This document shows, piece by piece, positions 23,946 to 32,696 of a stretch of DNA of 47,839 nt. Source of the stretch: an uncultured Chloroflexota bacterium (GTDB taxonomy: Bacteria; Chloroflexota; Chloroflexia; Thermomicrobiales; UBA6265); the NCBI GenBank assembly GCA_937901745.1, contig CALGSZ010000122.1, positions 1 to 47,839 of the forward strand, read 5' to 3'. The translations under genes and the position numbers were made by a program. How positions within the stretch are numbered: the first letter of the stretch is position 1; each line of letters opens with the position of its first letter. The notes beneath the pieces were generated by a model. The model worked only from the letters and a program-made list of their open reading frames with translations, was not told the origin of the DNA and searched no databases.

Positions 23946-24961
23946 CCACGGCGACCACGCAGACTGCGGCCGCGACGCTGCGCGTCGAGGACCTGCGCGT
24001 CCAGTTCCACACGCCACGCGGCGTGGTGCGGGCGGTCGATGGCGTCTCGTTCACCCTCCGCCCAGGGGAGCGATTCGGGCTCGTCGGTGAATCGGGCAGT
24101 GGGAAGTCGACGATTGCCCTAGCGCTGATGCGGCTCATCAAGCCGCCGGGGAGGATCGCCGGCGGGCGAATCCTGCTCGAGGACGAGGATTTGGCCGCGC
24201 TGCCGGAGGACGCGATGCGGTCCGTCCGCATGGCGCGGATCGCGCTCATCCCGCAGGGTGCGATGAACTCGCTCAATCCGGTGATGCGAGTCAAGCAGCA
24301 GATCATTGACGGCATCCTCGCGCACGAGCGCGAGAGGTCGGGAAGCCGCAACGGCTCGCGGTCGAAGCGAGATCTGGAGGAGCGGGTCGCGGAGCTGCTG
24401 GAGTCGGTTGGGCTGCGGCGGGAAGTCGCGGAACGGTATCCGCACGAGCTGAGCGGCGGGATGAAGCAGCGCGTCTGCATCGCGATCGCGATCGCTCTGC
24501 GGCCGTCCATCATCATCGCCGACGAGCCGACCAGCGCCCTCGATGTCGTCGTGCAGCGGCAGATCATGCAGACGCTGGGAGCGGTCCAGGCGCGGCTCGG
24601 CGCATCGGTCCTGCTGATTGGTCACGACATGGGGTTGATGGCGCAGTTCGTCGACCGCGTCGGTGTCATGTATGGTGGCAAGCTCGCCGAGATTGGGCCG
24701 ACGCGGGAGATTTTCGCTGAGCCGCTGCACCCGTACACGCAGATGCTGATCTCGAGTCTGCCCTCGTTCGACCGGGAGACGAGCTTCGTCAAGCTCGCCG
24801 GGCAGCCGCACTCGCCGCTGAATCCGCCGAGTGGCTGTGTCTTTCACCCGCGCTGCCCGCGCGCCTTCGAGCCGTGCCCGGCGCGCGTGCCAGTCCTGCG
24901 GGAGGTGCGGCCGGACCGGTTTGTTTCCTGCCATCTCTACGACGGGGCGGTAGAGTCGTGA
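23942..24961 (+). CDS. ABC transporter ATP-binding protein, DppD/OppD type
   Basis: A 339-residue ATPase. Walker A is GESGSGKST, the Q-loop lies near LIPQGAMNSLNP, the signature is ELSGGMKQR, Walker B is IIIADEPTSALD, and the switch His lies in LIGHDMG. The C-terminal oligopeptide extension carries the Cys-rich motif GCVFHPRCPRAFEPC, which in some family members binds an iron-sulfur cluster. All catalytic motifs are intact. The start codon overlaps the stop of the permease, and the stop overlaps the GTG of the next ATPase (GTGA), so the two ATPases are probably made in equal amounts. Confidence 0.94.
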   Translation: MTTATTQTAAATLRVEDLRVQFHTPRGVVRAVDGVSFTLRPGERFGLVGESGSGKSTIALALMRLIKPPGRIAGGRILLEDEDLAALPEDAMRSVRMARIALIPQGAMNSLNPVMRVKQQIIDGILAHERERSGSRNGSRSKRDLEERVAELLESVGLRREVAERYPHELSGGMKQRVCIAIAIALRPSIIIADEPTSALDVVVQRQIMQTLGAVQARLGASVLLIGHDMGLMAQFVDRVGVMYGGKLAEIGPTREIFAEPLHPYTQMLISSLPSFDRETSFVKLAGQPHSPLNPPSGCVFHPRCPRAFEPCPARVPVLREVRPDRFVSCHLYDGAVES

Positions 24962-26013
24962 CGACACCGTTGCTCGAGCTCAAGCATGTGACGAAGGTGT
25001 TCGGCCACGGTGAGGGGGCGACCGTCGCGCTCTCCGATTTCTCCTTCGCGATCGGGGAGGACGCCGCGACGATCGTCGCCGTCGCCGGCGAGAGCGGCAG
25101 CGGCAAGAGCACGCTCGCTCGCCTGATGCTCGGGTTCATCAGTCCGAGCGCGGGGGAAGTGCGCTATCGCGGCACTGACCTCAGGCGGCTCTCGCGCGCG
25201 GAGCGGCGGAATTTCCGGCGCGAGATCCAGGCGATTTTTCAAGACCCGTTCGGCGTCTACAACCCGTTCTATCGCGTGGACCATCTGCTCACGACGCCGA
25301 TCAAGAACTTCAAGCTGGCGTCGTCACGGGCGGAAGCGCGGCGACAGATCGAGACGGCGCTGGCGACGGTCGGGCTGAATCCGGGTGAGATTCTTGGGCG
25401 CTATCCGCATCAGCTGTCCGGCGGTCAGCGACAGCGCATCACGATTGCTCGGGCGTTGCTCCTCCGGCCGCGCCTGATCATCGCTGACGAGCCGGTTTCG
25501 ATGGTGGACGCGTCGCTGCGGGCGACGATTTTGGAGAGTCTACTCACGCTCAACCGAGAGTTCGGCATCTCGTTCATCTACATCACGCACGATCTCACGA
25601 CCGCGTACCAGATCAGCGAGCAGTTGATCATCCTCTACCGGGGCGTGGTGGCCGAGGCGGGACCGGCGAAGCAGGTCATTCGGCATCCGCAGCACCCGTA
25701 CACTCAGCTCCTGATTCGCTCGATCCCGACGCCGGACCCGGGCCAGCGCTGGATGGAAGAAGTCGTCGCCAGCAGCGGGGAAGGGACGGACGCCGCGGTG
25801 TGGCAGGGCTGTCCCTTCGCGTCGCGCTGTCCGCACGTGATGCCGATGTGCCAGGAGGAGAGGCCGCCTCTCTACCTAACCGAGGGGGCCGCCGTCTCCT
25901 GCTACCTCTACCGCGAGTCGCCCACGATCGAGGAAGGCGACCTGACGGTCACGCTCGGAGCGCTGGCCGGAGCGGGGAGCCGAGGGAACGGCTCCATCAC
26001 CGTCGGCTCCTGA
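24958..26013 (+). CDS. ABC transporter ATP-binding protein, DppF/OppF type
   Basis: A 351-residue second ATPase of the operon. Walker A is GESGSGKST, the Q-loop AIFQDPFGVYNP is the DppF-type variant, the signature is QLSGGQRQR, Walker B is LIIADEPVSMVD (Met in place of the more common Ala/Leu region), and the switch His is in YITHDLT. A C-terminal Cys cluster follows (GCPFASRCPHVMPMC). It pairs with the DppD-type protein to drive transport. The GTG start overlaps the preceding stop. A strong terminator lies just beyond. The operon encodes no binding protein; one lies convergently downstream. Confidence 0.94.
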   Translation: MTTPLLELKHVTKVFGHGEGATVALSDFSFAIGEDAATIVAVAGESGSGKSTLARLMLGFISPSAGEVRYRGTDLRRLSRAERRNFRREIQAIFQDPFGVYNPFYRVDHLLTTPIKNFKLASSRAEARRQIETALATVGLNPGEILGRYPHQLSGGQRQRITIARALLLRPRLIIADEPVSMVDASLRATILESLLTLNREFGISFIYITHDLTTAYQISEQLIILYRGVVAEAGPAKQVIRHPQHPYTQLLIRSIPTPDPGQRWMEEVVASSGEGTDAAVWQGCPFASRCPHVMPMCQEERPPLYLTEGAAVSCYLYRESPTIEEGDLTVTLGALAGAGSRGNGSITVGS

Positions 26014-26049
26014 GAGACGATTCCGGTTTCTCCTGCCTCGAGACGCGTA

Positions 26050-26086
26050 GAGGGCGGCGTGCAACGCTACGCTGCACGCCGCCCTC
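26050..26086. terminator. Strong bidirectional terminator between the ABC operon and the binding-protein gene
   Basis: A perfect 14-bp inverted repeat (GAGGGCGGCGTGCA / TGCACGCCGCCCTC) with a 9-nt loop. On the plus strand CGGTTATTCCTT follows. It lies in the 94-bp gap between convergent genes and can serve both. Confidence 0.85.
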
Positions 26087-26107
26087 CGGTTATTCCTTGC
26101 CGTCGTA

Positions 26108-27886
26108 CTAGGTCGCTGGTTGGAGCCCCAGCACGATCAGGAGAGCCGTGCGATGCCAGAAGGCGCCGTTGATGTACGGATTCTCCTCGGTCGGCCAGTT
26201 CGTCCAGTAGGTCGTGTTCATCGGGATGCGGTGATAGAACTGGAGCAGTGGGATATCCGGCAGCTCGCGGAGCCAGATCTCGGTGCCGCGCAGGAAGAGC
26301 TCCATCGTCTTCGGATCGTCCGGGGCGGTGACGCCCATCTCGTCGACGATCGCGTCGTACTCGTCGTTCCGCCACCGGTAGAAGGGATAGGTCGCCGTAC
26401 CGGTCGGCTGGACGAACTTCTGGTGATAGAGCTCCATCGTCTTGAACGGGTCGTAGACGGAGCCACCGTGACCCCAGATGAACGCCTCGGCGCTGCCGGC
26501 CATCAGGTCGTTGATGAAGGTGGTCGGCATCTGGAAGCTGGCGTCGATGCCGGCCTGGCGTAGCTGCTCGACGACGAAGGGGGCGATATCGCCGAAGACG
26601 GAGAAGGTCGTGATGATCATCGTGAGCTTCTGGCCATCCTTCTCCCAGATGCCGTCGCTCCCCTTCGTGTACCCCTTGCTGGTGAGGATCTCTTCCGTCT
26701 TGGCCGGGTTGTACTCGTTCGTCGGGTACTGCTCGAGCAGGTCAGCAGCCGCCTCGATGTACTTCATCAGCGGCGGGTAGTACGGGTACGGCAGCACGGT
26801 CGGCTCGCCGGCGCCGCGATAGCCGAATTGGGCGAGCTGCTGCCGGTCGATGGCGTAGCTGATCGCCCAGCGGATCTCCGGATCGTTCCACGGCTCAACC
26901 TCGCAGTTGAAGCCGAGCCCGCTCGGCCACCAGTCCGTGTAGCCATACGGAGGATTCTGGCCGGAGTGAGTGATGATCTTCGGGTTCTGGGCGAAGAGCG
27001 TCGGCATCGTGGCCGGCGAGATGTTGAGCGTGATATCGGCCTCGTTGGCGATGACCATTTGCGCCATCTTGGCCTCGTCGTACGTGGGCAGGAAGATCAG
27101 GCGCTGGGGAGCGGGGAGTTGCGCGAAGCCGGTCTTCGCCGCCCACCAGTCGGTGCGCAGGTCCCAAATCTTCTGCTCGGGCGTCGAGGCGACGAGCCGA
27201 TACGGTCCCGTGACCACCGGCCACCCTTGAGCCAGGTCGAAGTTCGTGAAGGTGACCGGGTCTTGCCCCTCGAAGATGTGGCGCGGCACGATGAACACGC
27301 CGTTGTCAGCGTGGAAGCTGCAGTAGAGGAAGAAGAAGCGAGGGTTCGGCGCGTTCAGCTTGATCGTGAAGTTGAGGTCGTCGGTGACCACGACCTCCTG
27401 AACCCACTGCTTCATCTCGGCGGAGTGAGAGAGCCCCTCGGTGTCGCGCTGAGTGTGGAAGGTAAATTGGACATCGTGGGCCGTGAAGGGCGTGCCGTCG
27501 CTCCATTCGATACCTGGCCGGAGCTTGACGGCGATCTCCGTGAAGTCCGCGTTGTAGGTGTAGCTTTCGGCCAGCCAGGGGCGTTCTTCGCCGGTGAGCA
27601 TGTTGTAGAAGTAGAGGGGCTCGTACATGAGTTGGAAGCCGCTGCGGCTGAGGTTGGCGCCGACGGTTTGCATCGGGTTGACGTTGTCGACGTCCGTGAA
27701 CTGGTTGGGCGATTCGCCGCCGACACCGACGAGGACGAGCGTGTTCTCGCGCGGGACTTGAGCGAGCTCCTGCGCGCTCGAGCGGTGGATGAACGGGCCA
27801 CGGCTCGCCAGCGAGGCCGCGGCGGCCGTTCCCGCAGATAGCTGCACGAACCGGCGGCGATTGAGGCGGGTAACCCGAAGGCTCAT
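26108..27886 (-). CDS. ABC transporter substrate-binding protein (family 5), Tat-exported
   Basis: A 592-residue extracytoplasmic solute-binding protein of the DppA/OppA family (SBP_bac_5). The N-terminus has a twin-arginine signal (LNRRRFVQLSAGTAAAASLA). Family blocks include YEPLYFYNMLTGEERPWLAE, VKLRPGIEWSDGTPFTAHDV and, later, DPEIRWAISYAIDRQQLAQ. Its length fits peptide-type members. GGAGGGAGCAGC precedes the ATG at 27886; a much longer open frame upstream is rejected because it crosses the divergent promoter region. It faces the four-gene permease/ATPase operon across a shared terminator and is the likely partner, though it is separately regulated. The ligand is unknown. Confidence 0.92.
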   Translation of the reverse strand: MSLRVTRLNRRRFVQLSAGTAAAASLASRGPFIHRSSAQELAQVPRENTLVLVGVGGESPNQFTDVDNVNPMQTVGANLSRSGFQLMYEPLYFYNMLTGEERPWLAESYTYNADFTEIAVKLRPGIEWSDGTPFTAHDVQFTFHTQRDTEGLSHSAEMKQWVQEVVVTDDLNFTIKLNAPNPRFFFLYCSFHADNGVFIVPRHIFEGQDPVTFTNFDLAQGWPVVTGPYRLVASTPEQKIWDLRTDWWAAKTGFAQLPAPQRLIFLPTYDEAKMAQMVIANEADITLNISPATMPTLFAQNPKIITHSGQNPPYGYTDWWPSGLGFNCEVEPWNDPEIRWAISYAIDRQQLAQFGYRGAGEPTVLPYPYYPPLMKYIEAAADLLEQYPTNEYNPAKTEEILTSKGYTKGSDGIWEKDGQKLTMIITTFSVFGDIAPFVVEQLRQAGIDASFQMPTTFINDLMAGSAEAFIWGHGGSVYDPFKTMELYHQKFVQPTGTATYPFYRWRNDEYDAIVDEMGVTAPDDPKTMELFLRGTEIWLRELPDIPLLQFYHRIPMNTTYWTNWPTEENPYINGAFWHRTALLIVLGLQPAT

Positions 27887-28069
27887 GCTGCTCCCTCCGC
27901 TGGTAATGATCGCTCTCACCTCACGCCCCGTGAGGCGGCACCTTTGGGATGGGGGTACGCTATCGCAGGCGGCGTATGGTGTCAATCGTGGCTGTGGCGA
28001 CCCGCAACGCCGGTAGCCGAGAGCGGCAATGTGATCACCAGCAGCGGCGTGCGAGTGGGGAGACAGACG

Positions 28070-28570
28070 ATGCGAGTGGCGGTAATCTCCGACATTCACG
28101 ACAACTTGAATAATCTCGACGCGGCGTTGTCCGCGTTGGGCGGTGTGGAAGCGTTGATCTGCTGTGGCGATCTCTGCTCGCCCTTCGTCGTCAATCGGCT
28201 GGGCGAGGGGTTCCGCGGGCCGGTGCACATCGTGTTTGGCAACAATGACGGGGATCGCTTCCGGATCGCGCTGAACGCCGGTCGCTTCCCTCACATCACG
28301 GTGCATGGCGAGCTGGCGGAGCTGGATCTGGGCGGTCGCAAGATCGCCGTCCACCATTTCGATGACGTCGGCAGGCTCATCGCGGCGGCGGGGAAACACG
28401 ACGTCGTCTGCTTCGGTCACAACCACCGCTTCGAGATCGACCGGGTTGGACGGACGCTGCTGATCAATCCGGGGGAGGTAATGGGCGGTCTGAGCGGGGT
28501 TGCGACCTACGTCATCTACGACACCGAGCGCGACGAGGCGACGCGCTACGAAATCGAGCCGCGCCCGTGA
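28070..28570 (+). CDS. YfcE/MJ0936-type metallophosphoesterase
   Basis: A 166-residue protein of the calcineurin-like phosphoesterase superfamily, small YfcE/MJ0936 branch. All metal and phosphate motifs are present: ISDIHDN (Asp/His), CCGDLCS (Asp), GNNDGDR (Asn), and the C-terminal GHNHRFEI His pair with NPGEVMGG. Members hydrolyse phosphodiesters such as bis-pNPP in vitro with Mn2+; the natural substrate is mostly unknown. The ATG at 28070 is preceded by GGGGAGA. It is the first of three same-strand genes (phosphoesterase, epimerase/dehydratase, Gfo/Idh/MocA). Confidence 0.9.
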   Translation: MRVAVISDIHDNLNNLDAALSALGGVEALICCGDLCSPFVVNRLGEGFRGPVHIVFGNNDGDRFRIALNAGRFPHITVHGELAELDLGGRKIAVHHFDDVGRLIAAAGKHDVVCFGHNHRFEIDRVGRTLLINPGEVMGGLSGVATYVIYDTERDEATRYEIEPRP

Positions 28571-28622
28571 AAGACCGGGCGATAGCCGCTCGGGAAGGGG
28601 ATGGTGAGGAGGGAGGATCCGA

Positions 28623-29480
28623 ATGCGCGTGCTTGTGACCGGGGGAAGCGGAAGGATCGGCCGGGCGACGGTCCGAGAGCTGCTAGCGCACGGCTACGAG
28701 GTCGTCAACGCCGACCGCCAGCGAAGCCCGGACGCGGATGTGGCCGAGGCGCCGGGGTATCGCTTCATCGAGACGGACCTGGGCGACGTCGGGCAGGTGG
28801 CGGGGGCGATGGCCGGCTGCTCGGCAGTCGTTCATCTCGGCGCGATCCCGGCGCCGTATGGGCACGCCGATGAGGTCGTCTTCCTCAATAACGTGCGGGC
28901 CACCTTTGCCACGCTCCAAGCGGCGATGCTGCTCGGGGTTCGCAAGGCGGTGATTGCCTCGAGCCTCTCGGCGCTGGGGACCGCCTGGGCGCCGGAGCCG
29001 TTCGCTCCGCTCTACGCGCCGGTGGACGAGGCGCACCCGTTCATCATCAAGGATTGCTATGGGCTCTCGAAAGAGGTGGACGAGCGCACGGCCGAAATGT
29101 TCCACCGGCGGACGGGGATGCAAATCGTGGCGCTCCGCTTCTGCTGGGTTGCCTACGAAGACGAGGCGCGGGCGATGGCGGAGAAGCTGAACGCCGACCC
29201 GCGATACGACAATTGGTGGCGGCTGCTGTGGAGCTACGTTGACGTGCGGGACGCGGCGAGCGCGTGTCGTCTCGCGCTCGAAGCGGAGGGGCTCGGCTTC
29301 GAGCCATTCAACATTACCGCCGCCGACACACTGAGTGACACGCCGACCGAGGATCTGATCCGCGCGCACACGCCAGACATGGAGCTGCGCGCGCCGATTC
29401 CGAGCACCGCGTCGGCATTCTCGATCGAGAAGGCGCGGCGCATGCTCGGCTGGGAGCCGCGGCACACCTGGCGGAAATGA
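28623..29480 (+). CDS. NAD-dependent epimerase/dehydratase family protein (extended SDR)
   Basis: A 285-residue Rossmann-fold enzyme. The N-terminal dinucleotide motif VTGGSGRIGRATV fits TGxxGxxG, the NAD-adenosine acid lies near NADRQ, and the active site shows YGLSKE (Tyr-x-x-x-Lys) preceded by SSLSALG. This is the extended short-chain dehydrogenase layout of sugar-nucleotide epimerases and uronate dehydrogenases. The short length suggests a uronate- or sugar-dehydrogenase-like member rather than a full nucleotide-sugar epimerase, which is inference. A strong GGAGGGAGG ribosome site precedes the ATG. It lies 52 bp after the phosphoesterase. Confidence 0.9.
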   Translation: MRVLVTGGSGRIGRATVRELLAHGYEVVNADRQRSPDADVAEAPGYRFIETDLGDVGQVAGAMAGCSAVVHLGAIPAPYGHADEVVFLNNVRATFATLQAAMLLGVRKAVIASSLSALGTAWAPEPFAPLYAPVDEAHPFIIKDCYGLSKEVDERTAEMFHRRTGMQIVALRFCWVAYEDEARAMAEKLNADPRYDNWWRLLWSYVDVRDAASACRLALEAEGLGFEPFNITAADTLSDTPTEDLIRAHTPDMELRAPIPSTASAFSIEKARRMLGWEPRHTWRK

Positions 29481-29568
29481 GTTGTCACGGAGAACGGGGC
29501 CAGGAGCGCGGCTGACCGTGGCGAGGGGAGTGCGCTGGATATGAGCAAGGGTGCCGTAGGAGGGGAGG

Positions 29569-30684
29569 ATGACTCGGCGGCTGCGGATTGGAGTGATCGG
29601 CGTCGGTGGCATCGCGCAGATGATGCAGCTGCCCTACTTGCGGGAGCTCAGCGACCGGTACGAGCTGGCCGCGCTGTGCGATGTCGATGCGGCGACGGTT
29701 GAGCGCGTCGCGGAGATCTACAACGTTCCCGCACGGTTCACGAACGCTCGCGATCTGCTCGCTGAATCGCTCGATGCCGTCTTCATCCTGACCAGCGGCG
29801 ATCACACCGAGACGGTGCTCGCGGCGCTCGACCGAGGGCTCCATGTCTTCTGCGAGAAGCCGCTCGCCTATACGCTCCGGGAGACGGACGAGATCATCGC
29901 CGCGCAGCGCCGATCCGGCCGAATCCTAATGGTCGGGATGATGAAGCAGTACGATCCCGGCTACCGGCGAGGCATCGCGGCGATCAGGGCGCTACAGGAC
30001 CTGCGGTATGTTGACGCCCGCGTGATGCACCCGGACGACGGCCTGTACCGGCAGCATCATCCGATCGTGAAGGGAGGGGAAGTCGTCATCGGCGAGCGGG
30101 CGCCGGCGGAGATGCCTTTCGGGCCTGAAATGTTCCAACGGGTGCAGAAGGGAATCCTGGAGCACGAGCCCGTCGCGTTGCTGCAGGAGGCGACCGGCTC
30201 CGACCGCCCGGAGGTGCTCACCGCCTATCTCCTGCTCATCGCTAGCTCGATTCACGACGCGACGGCGCTGCGCGGCGCCTTAGGACCCGCCAGCGGCGTC
30301 GTCAATGCACACACGTGGGCCGGTGGTACGAGCTTCACCGCGACGATTGAATACCCGAACCATGTCCGCGCGACCTATACGTGGTCGCTTCTGCCGTACC
30401 TCAAGCATTACGTGCAGGATTATTCGTTCTATGCCTCCGATGGGCGCGTCCATATTCGCTTCCCATCGCCCTATTTGAAGAACACTCCGACGCTCGTGGA
30501 CATCGAGACGATGGATGGCACGGAGCTGCACGTCTCGCGGATCGTGGCGTCGTACGATGAGGCATTCCGGCTCGAGCTGGTTCACTTTCATGAGTGCGTC
30601 ACCATGAACAAGCCCCCGCTGACGGATGCCGAGGGGTTCCGGCTGGACCTGGAGCTTCTGACGGCGATCGCGAAGGCGATGTGA
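29569..30684 (+). CDS. Gfo/Idh/MocA-family oxidoreductase
   Basis: A 371-residue NAD(P)-dependent dehydrogenase. The N-terminal Rossmann motif is IGVIGVGGIAQMMQLP, and the family EKP motif is present (HVFCEKPLAYTLRETDE). A C-terminal alpha/beta domain follows, with ATIEYPNHVRATYTWSLLPY. The family oxidises sugar or inositol hydroxyls. An AGGAGGGGAGG site abuts the ATG. Together with the preceding epimerase/dehydratase, and perhaps the lactonase and enolase-superfamily enzyme elsewhere in the window, it points to carbohydrate or polyol catabolism, inferred from context. Confidence 0.92.
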   Translation: MTRRLRIGVIGVGGIAQMMQLPYLRELSDRYELAALCDVDAATVERVAEIYNVPARFTNARDLLAESLDAVFILTSGDHTETVLAALDRGLHVFCEKPLAYTLRETDEIIAAQRRSGRILMVGMMKQYDPGYRRGIAAIRALQDLRYVDARVMHPDDGLYRQHHPIVKGGEVVIGERAPAEMPFGPEMFQRVQKGILEHEPVALLQEATGSDRPEVLTAYLLLIASSIHDATALRGALGPASGVVNAHTWAGGTSFTATIEYPNHVRATYTWSLLPYLKHYVQDYSFYASDGRVHIRFPSPYLKNTPTLVDIETMDGTELHVSRIVASYDEAFRLELVHFHECVTMNKPPLTDAEGFRLDLELLTAIAKAM

Positions 30685-30697
30685 CGGGCAGACGGCA

Positions 30698-30759
30698 CCA
30701 GCACTCTCCCCGGCGCTCCGCGCGATCCTGCCCGGAGTCCGCATTGGGGAGAGGGCTGG
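30698..30759. terminator. Candidate terminator hairpin between convergent genes
   Basis: CCAGC-A-CTCTCCCC pairs with GGGGAGAG-G-GCTGG (13 bp with a 1x1 mismatch) around a 34-nt loop. No T-run follows directly. It lies between the Gfo/Idh/MocA gene and the second binding-protein gene. Confidence 0.5.
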
Positions 30760-30789
30760 CCACCGTGGTCTCGCGGATTTTCCGTCGTG

Positions 30790-32508
30790 CTATGACGTGG
30801 CGCGGCTGAGCTTCCAGAAGTTGAAGGTGCCGACGTTGATCGGGTTGAAGAAGAAGCCCTGGATGTCGGCGCGGAGGACGGTCGTCCAGAGCGGCTGGAT
30901 GTAGTAGAGCGCCGGCGGGTCATCGCGCGAGATGATCTGCTGAATCTCCGCGACTGCCTGCTCGTATTCCTCGATCATCGCCGCGTCTTTCGCTTGCGCG
31001 AGCAGCTCTTCAACGCGCTGATTGCAATAGAACCCAGCGTTGGAGCCTTGGGAGCCCTGCGCATCGCAGGAGATCTGCGGGTAGAGGTGGTTCCAGGCGT
31101 CGTTGTAGTCCGGCCACCAGCCCCACCACAGCAGGTTCGGTCGCTCCTCCGGCGGAGCCTCGCCGTAGAGCAGCTGCATGTAGCTGTTCGTCTGCATCAG
31201 CTCGATCTCAAGCGTAATGCCGATCTGGGCGAGATTCGCCTGGAAGAGCTGCGTTGTTGCGTTCACCTTCTCGTCGCCGACCTCGAGCGCGCAGCTCAGC
31301 TTCGTTCCCTCGGTGATGCCCGCGGCCGCGAGAAGCTCCTTCGCCTTTGCCAGGTCCGTCGTGTAGGTGAACGTGTCCGGGGCGAAGCCGCGCAGAACTT
31401 CCGGTACGGCGCCGATCGCGCGTTTACCGAGCCCGCCGTACGCGCCATTGATCACGTCGTCGTAGGGGAAGGCGTAGCAGAGGCCTTGCCGCGCGCGTGG
31501 ATCAGTGAGCGGATCGGCGATGGTGAAGATGTAGTACTGGATCTGGGTGCTCGTGTTCTGGTGGATCACGACGTCAGGATTGCCGCGGAGGGCGGCGATT
31601 GCCTCGGGCACGAGGTTGTCGACGATATCGGCCTCGCCGCGCTCGATGAGCTGTCGCCGGGTGGCATCCTCTGGCACCGTGCGGATGACGATGCGCTCGA
31701 AGTGATTCCCGTCCCAGCCGCGCCAGTACGACTCGTTGCGCTCCATGACGAGGATGTCGCCCGGCTCGAACTCGACGATCCGATACGGCCCCGTGCCGAG
31801 TCCTTCCGCGTTCGTTTCGGCGTAGGCGTGGCCGAAGTCGCCGTCGGACTCCAACTCCTTGAGCCGCTTGGTATTGACGATGAGCGGGCCGTAGGTCGAG
31901 GCGAGCGCGGCCTCGAAGAAGGGCTGTGGCCGGCCGAGGTCGAAGACGACAGTGCCGGGATTCGGGACGGTGATCTGCGCCGGGTCTTCGACGAACCGGG
32001 TGATGACATTGACCGGGCCGAGGCCCATCGTGATGAAGCGCTCGAAGGAGGCGCGGACTGCCTCGGCGTCGCAGGGGGTGCCATCTTGAAAGGTCACGCC
32101 TGGCCGGATGTGGAAGGTCCAGACGCTCTTGTCGGCGTTCGCTTCCCACGACTCCGCGATGAGCGGCTCGTACTCTTCGGTCTTGTCGTCCTTGAGGCCG
32201 ATCAAGCCCTCGTACGCGCCGAGGATTGCCATGGTCGAGCGGTAGTCGTACGCGGAATGGGGATCGAGATCGGAGGCGGAGCCGAACGAGGCGATGGTCA
32301 GCGTCGTGGCATCGCCCTGCCACCGGGTGTGGGTGGCGCGGCGTCTGGCTGTCGCCGGAGCGGCAACGGCACGCGCGGTTGCCAACGCGGCGCCGCCGAG
32401 GCCGAGCGCGGCGGCACGGCCAAGCACGGCGCGGCGGGAGAGGGTGCCGGCGCTCTGGCAGCGGCAGAGTGAGCCGGGCCTCGTGCTCCGTCGATCAGCG
32501 TTACTCAT
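30790..32508 (-). CDS. Second ABC substrate-binding protein (family 5), Tat-type signal
   Basis: A 572-residue SBP_bac_5 protein. The N-terminus contains a twin-arginine signal (LSRRAVLGRAAALGLGGAAL). Recognisable blocks: FGSASDLDPHSAYDYRSTM, FHIRPGVTFQDGTPCDAEAV, GTGPYRIVEFEPGDILVMER, and near the C-terminus NLLWWGWWPDYNDAWNHLYP, which in related proteins is part of the peptide-binding cleft. GGAGGAGAC lies 7 bp before the ATG at 32508. No permease gene adjoins it, so it may share the transporter at 21.9-26.0 kb or work with one outside the window. The two binding proteins are clearly paralogous but differ widely in sequence. Confidence 0.92.
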   Translation of the reverse strand: MSNADRRSTRPGSLCRCQSAGTLSRRAVLGRAAALGLGGAALATARAVAAPATARRRATHTRWQGDATTLTIASFGSASDLDPHSAYDYRSTMAILGAYEGLIGLKDDKTEEYEPLIAESWEANADKSVWTFHIRPGVTFQDGTPCDAEAVRASFERFITMGLGPVNVITRFVEDPAQITVPNPGTVVFDLGRPQPFFEAALASTYGPLIVNTKRLKELESDGDFGHAYAETNAEGLGTGPYRIVEFEPGDILVMERNESYWRGWDGNHFERIVIRTVPEDATRRQLIERGEADIVDNLVPEAIAALRGNPDVVIHQNTSTQIQYYIFTIADPLTDPRARQGLCYAFPYDDVINGAYGGLGKRAIGAVPEVLRGFAPDTFTYTTDLAKAKELLAAAGITEGTKLSCALEVGDEKVNATTQLFQANLAQIGITLEIELMQTNSYMQLLYGEAPPEERPNLLWWGWWPDYNDAWNHLYPQISCDAQGSQGSNAGFYCNQRVEELLAQAKDAAMIEEYEQAVAEIQQIISRDDPPALYYIQPLWTTVLRADIQGFFFNPINVGTFNFWKLSRATS

Positions 32509-32696
32509 GAATTGTCTCCTCCAAATACCAGGTTCCCATCTTGTAGTAATGGGAGCGATGATACCAAGCCGGCGCCGGACACCCTTCTCGGAGCTGGGTT
32601 GTGTGACGGCAAGTTGTGACCGGCGCACGATCACGGCTGACGAGTTTGTCCGTTATGATGGCGGCAGCGAAGGCGTGCCGTGGAAGGATTGGTGGA

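Noticed and set aside
27887..28426. 540-bp upstream extension of the first binding-protein gene
   Set aside because: It would run antisense through the phosphoesterase gene; the twin-arginine signal and ribosome site place the start at 27886.
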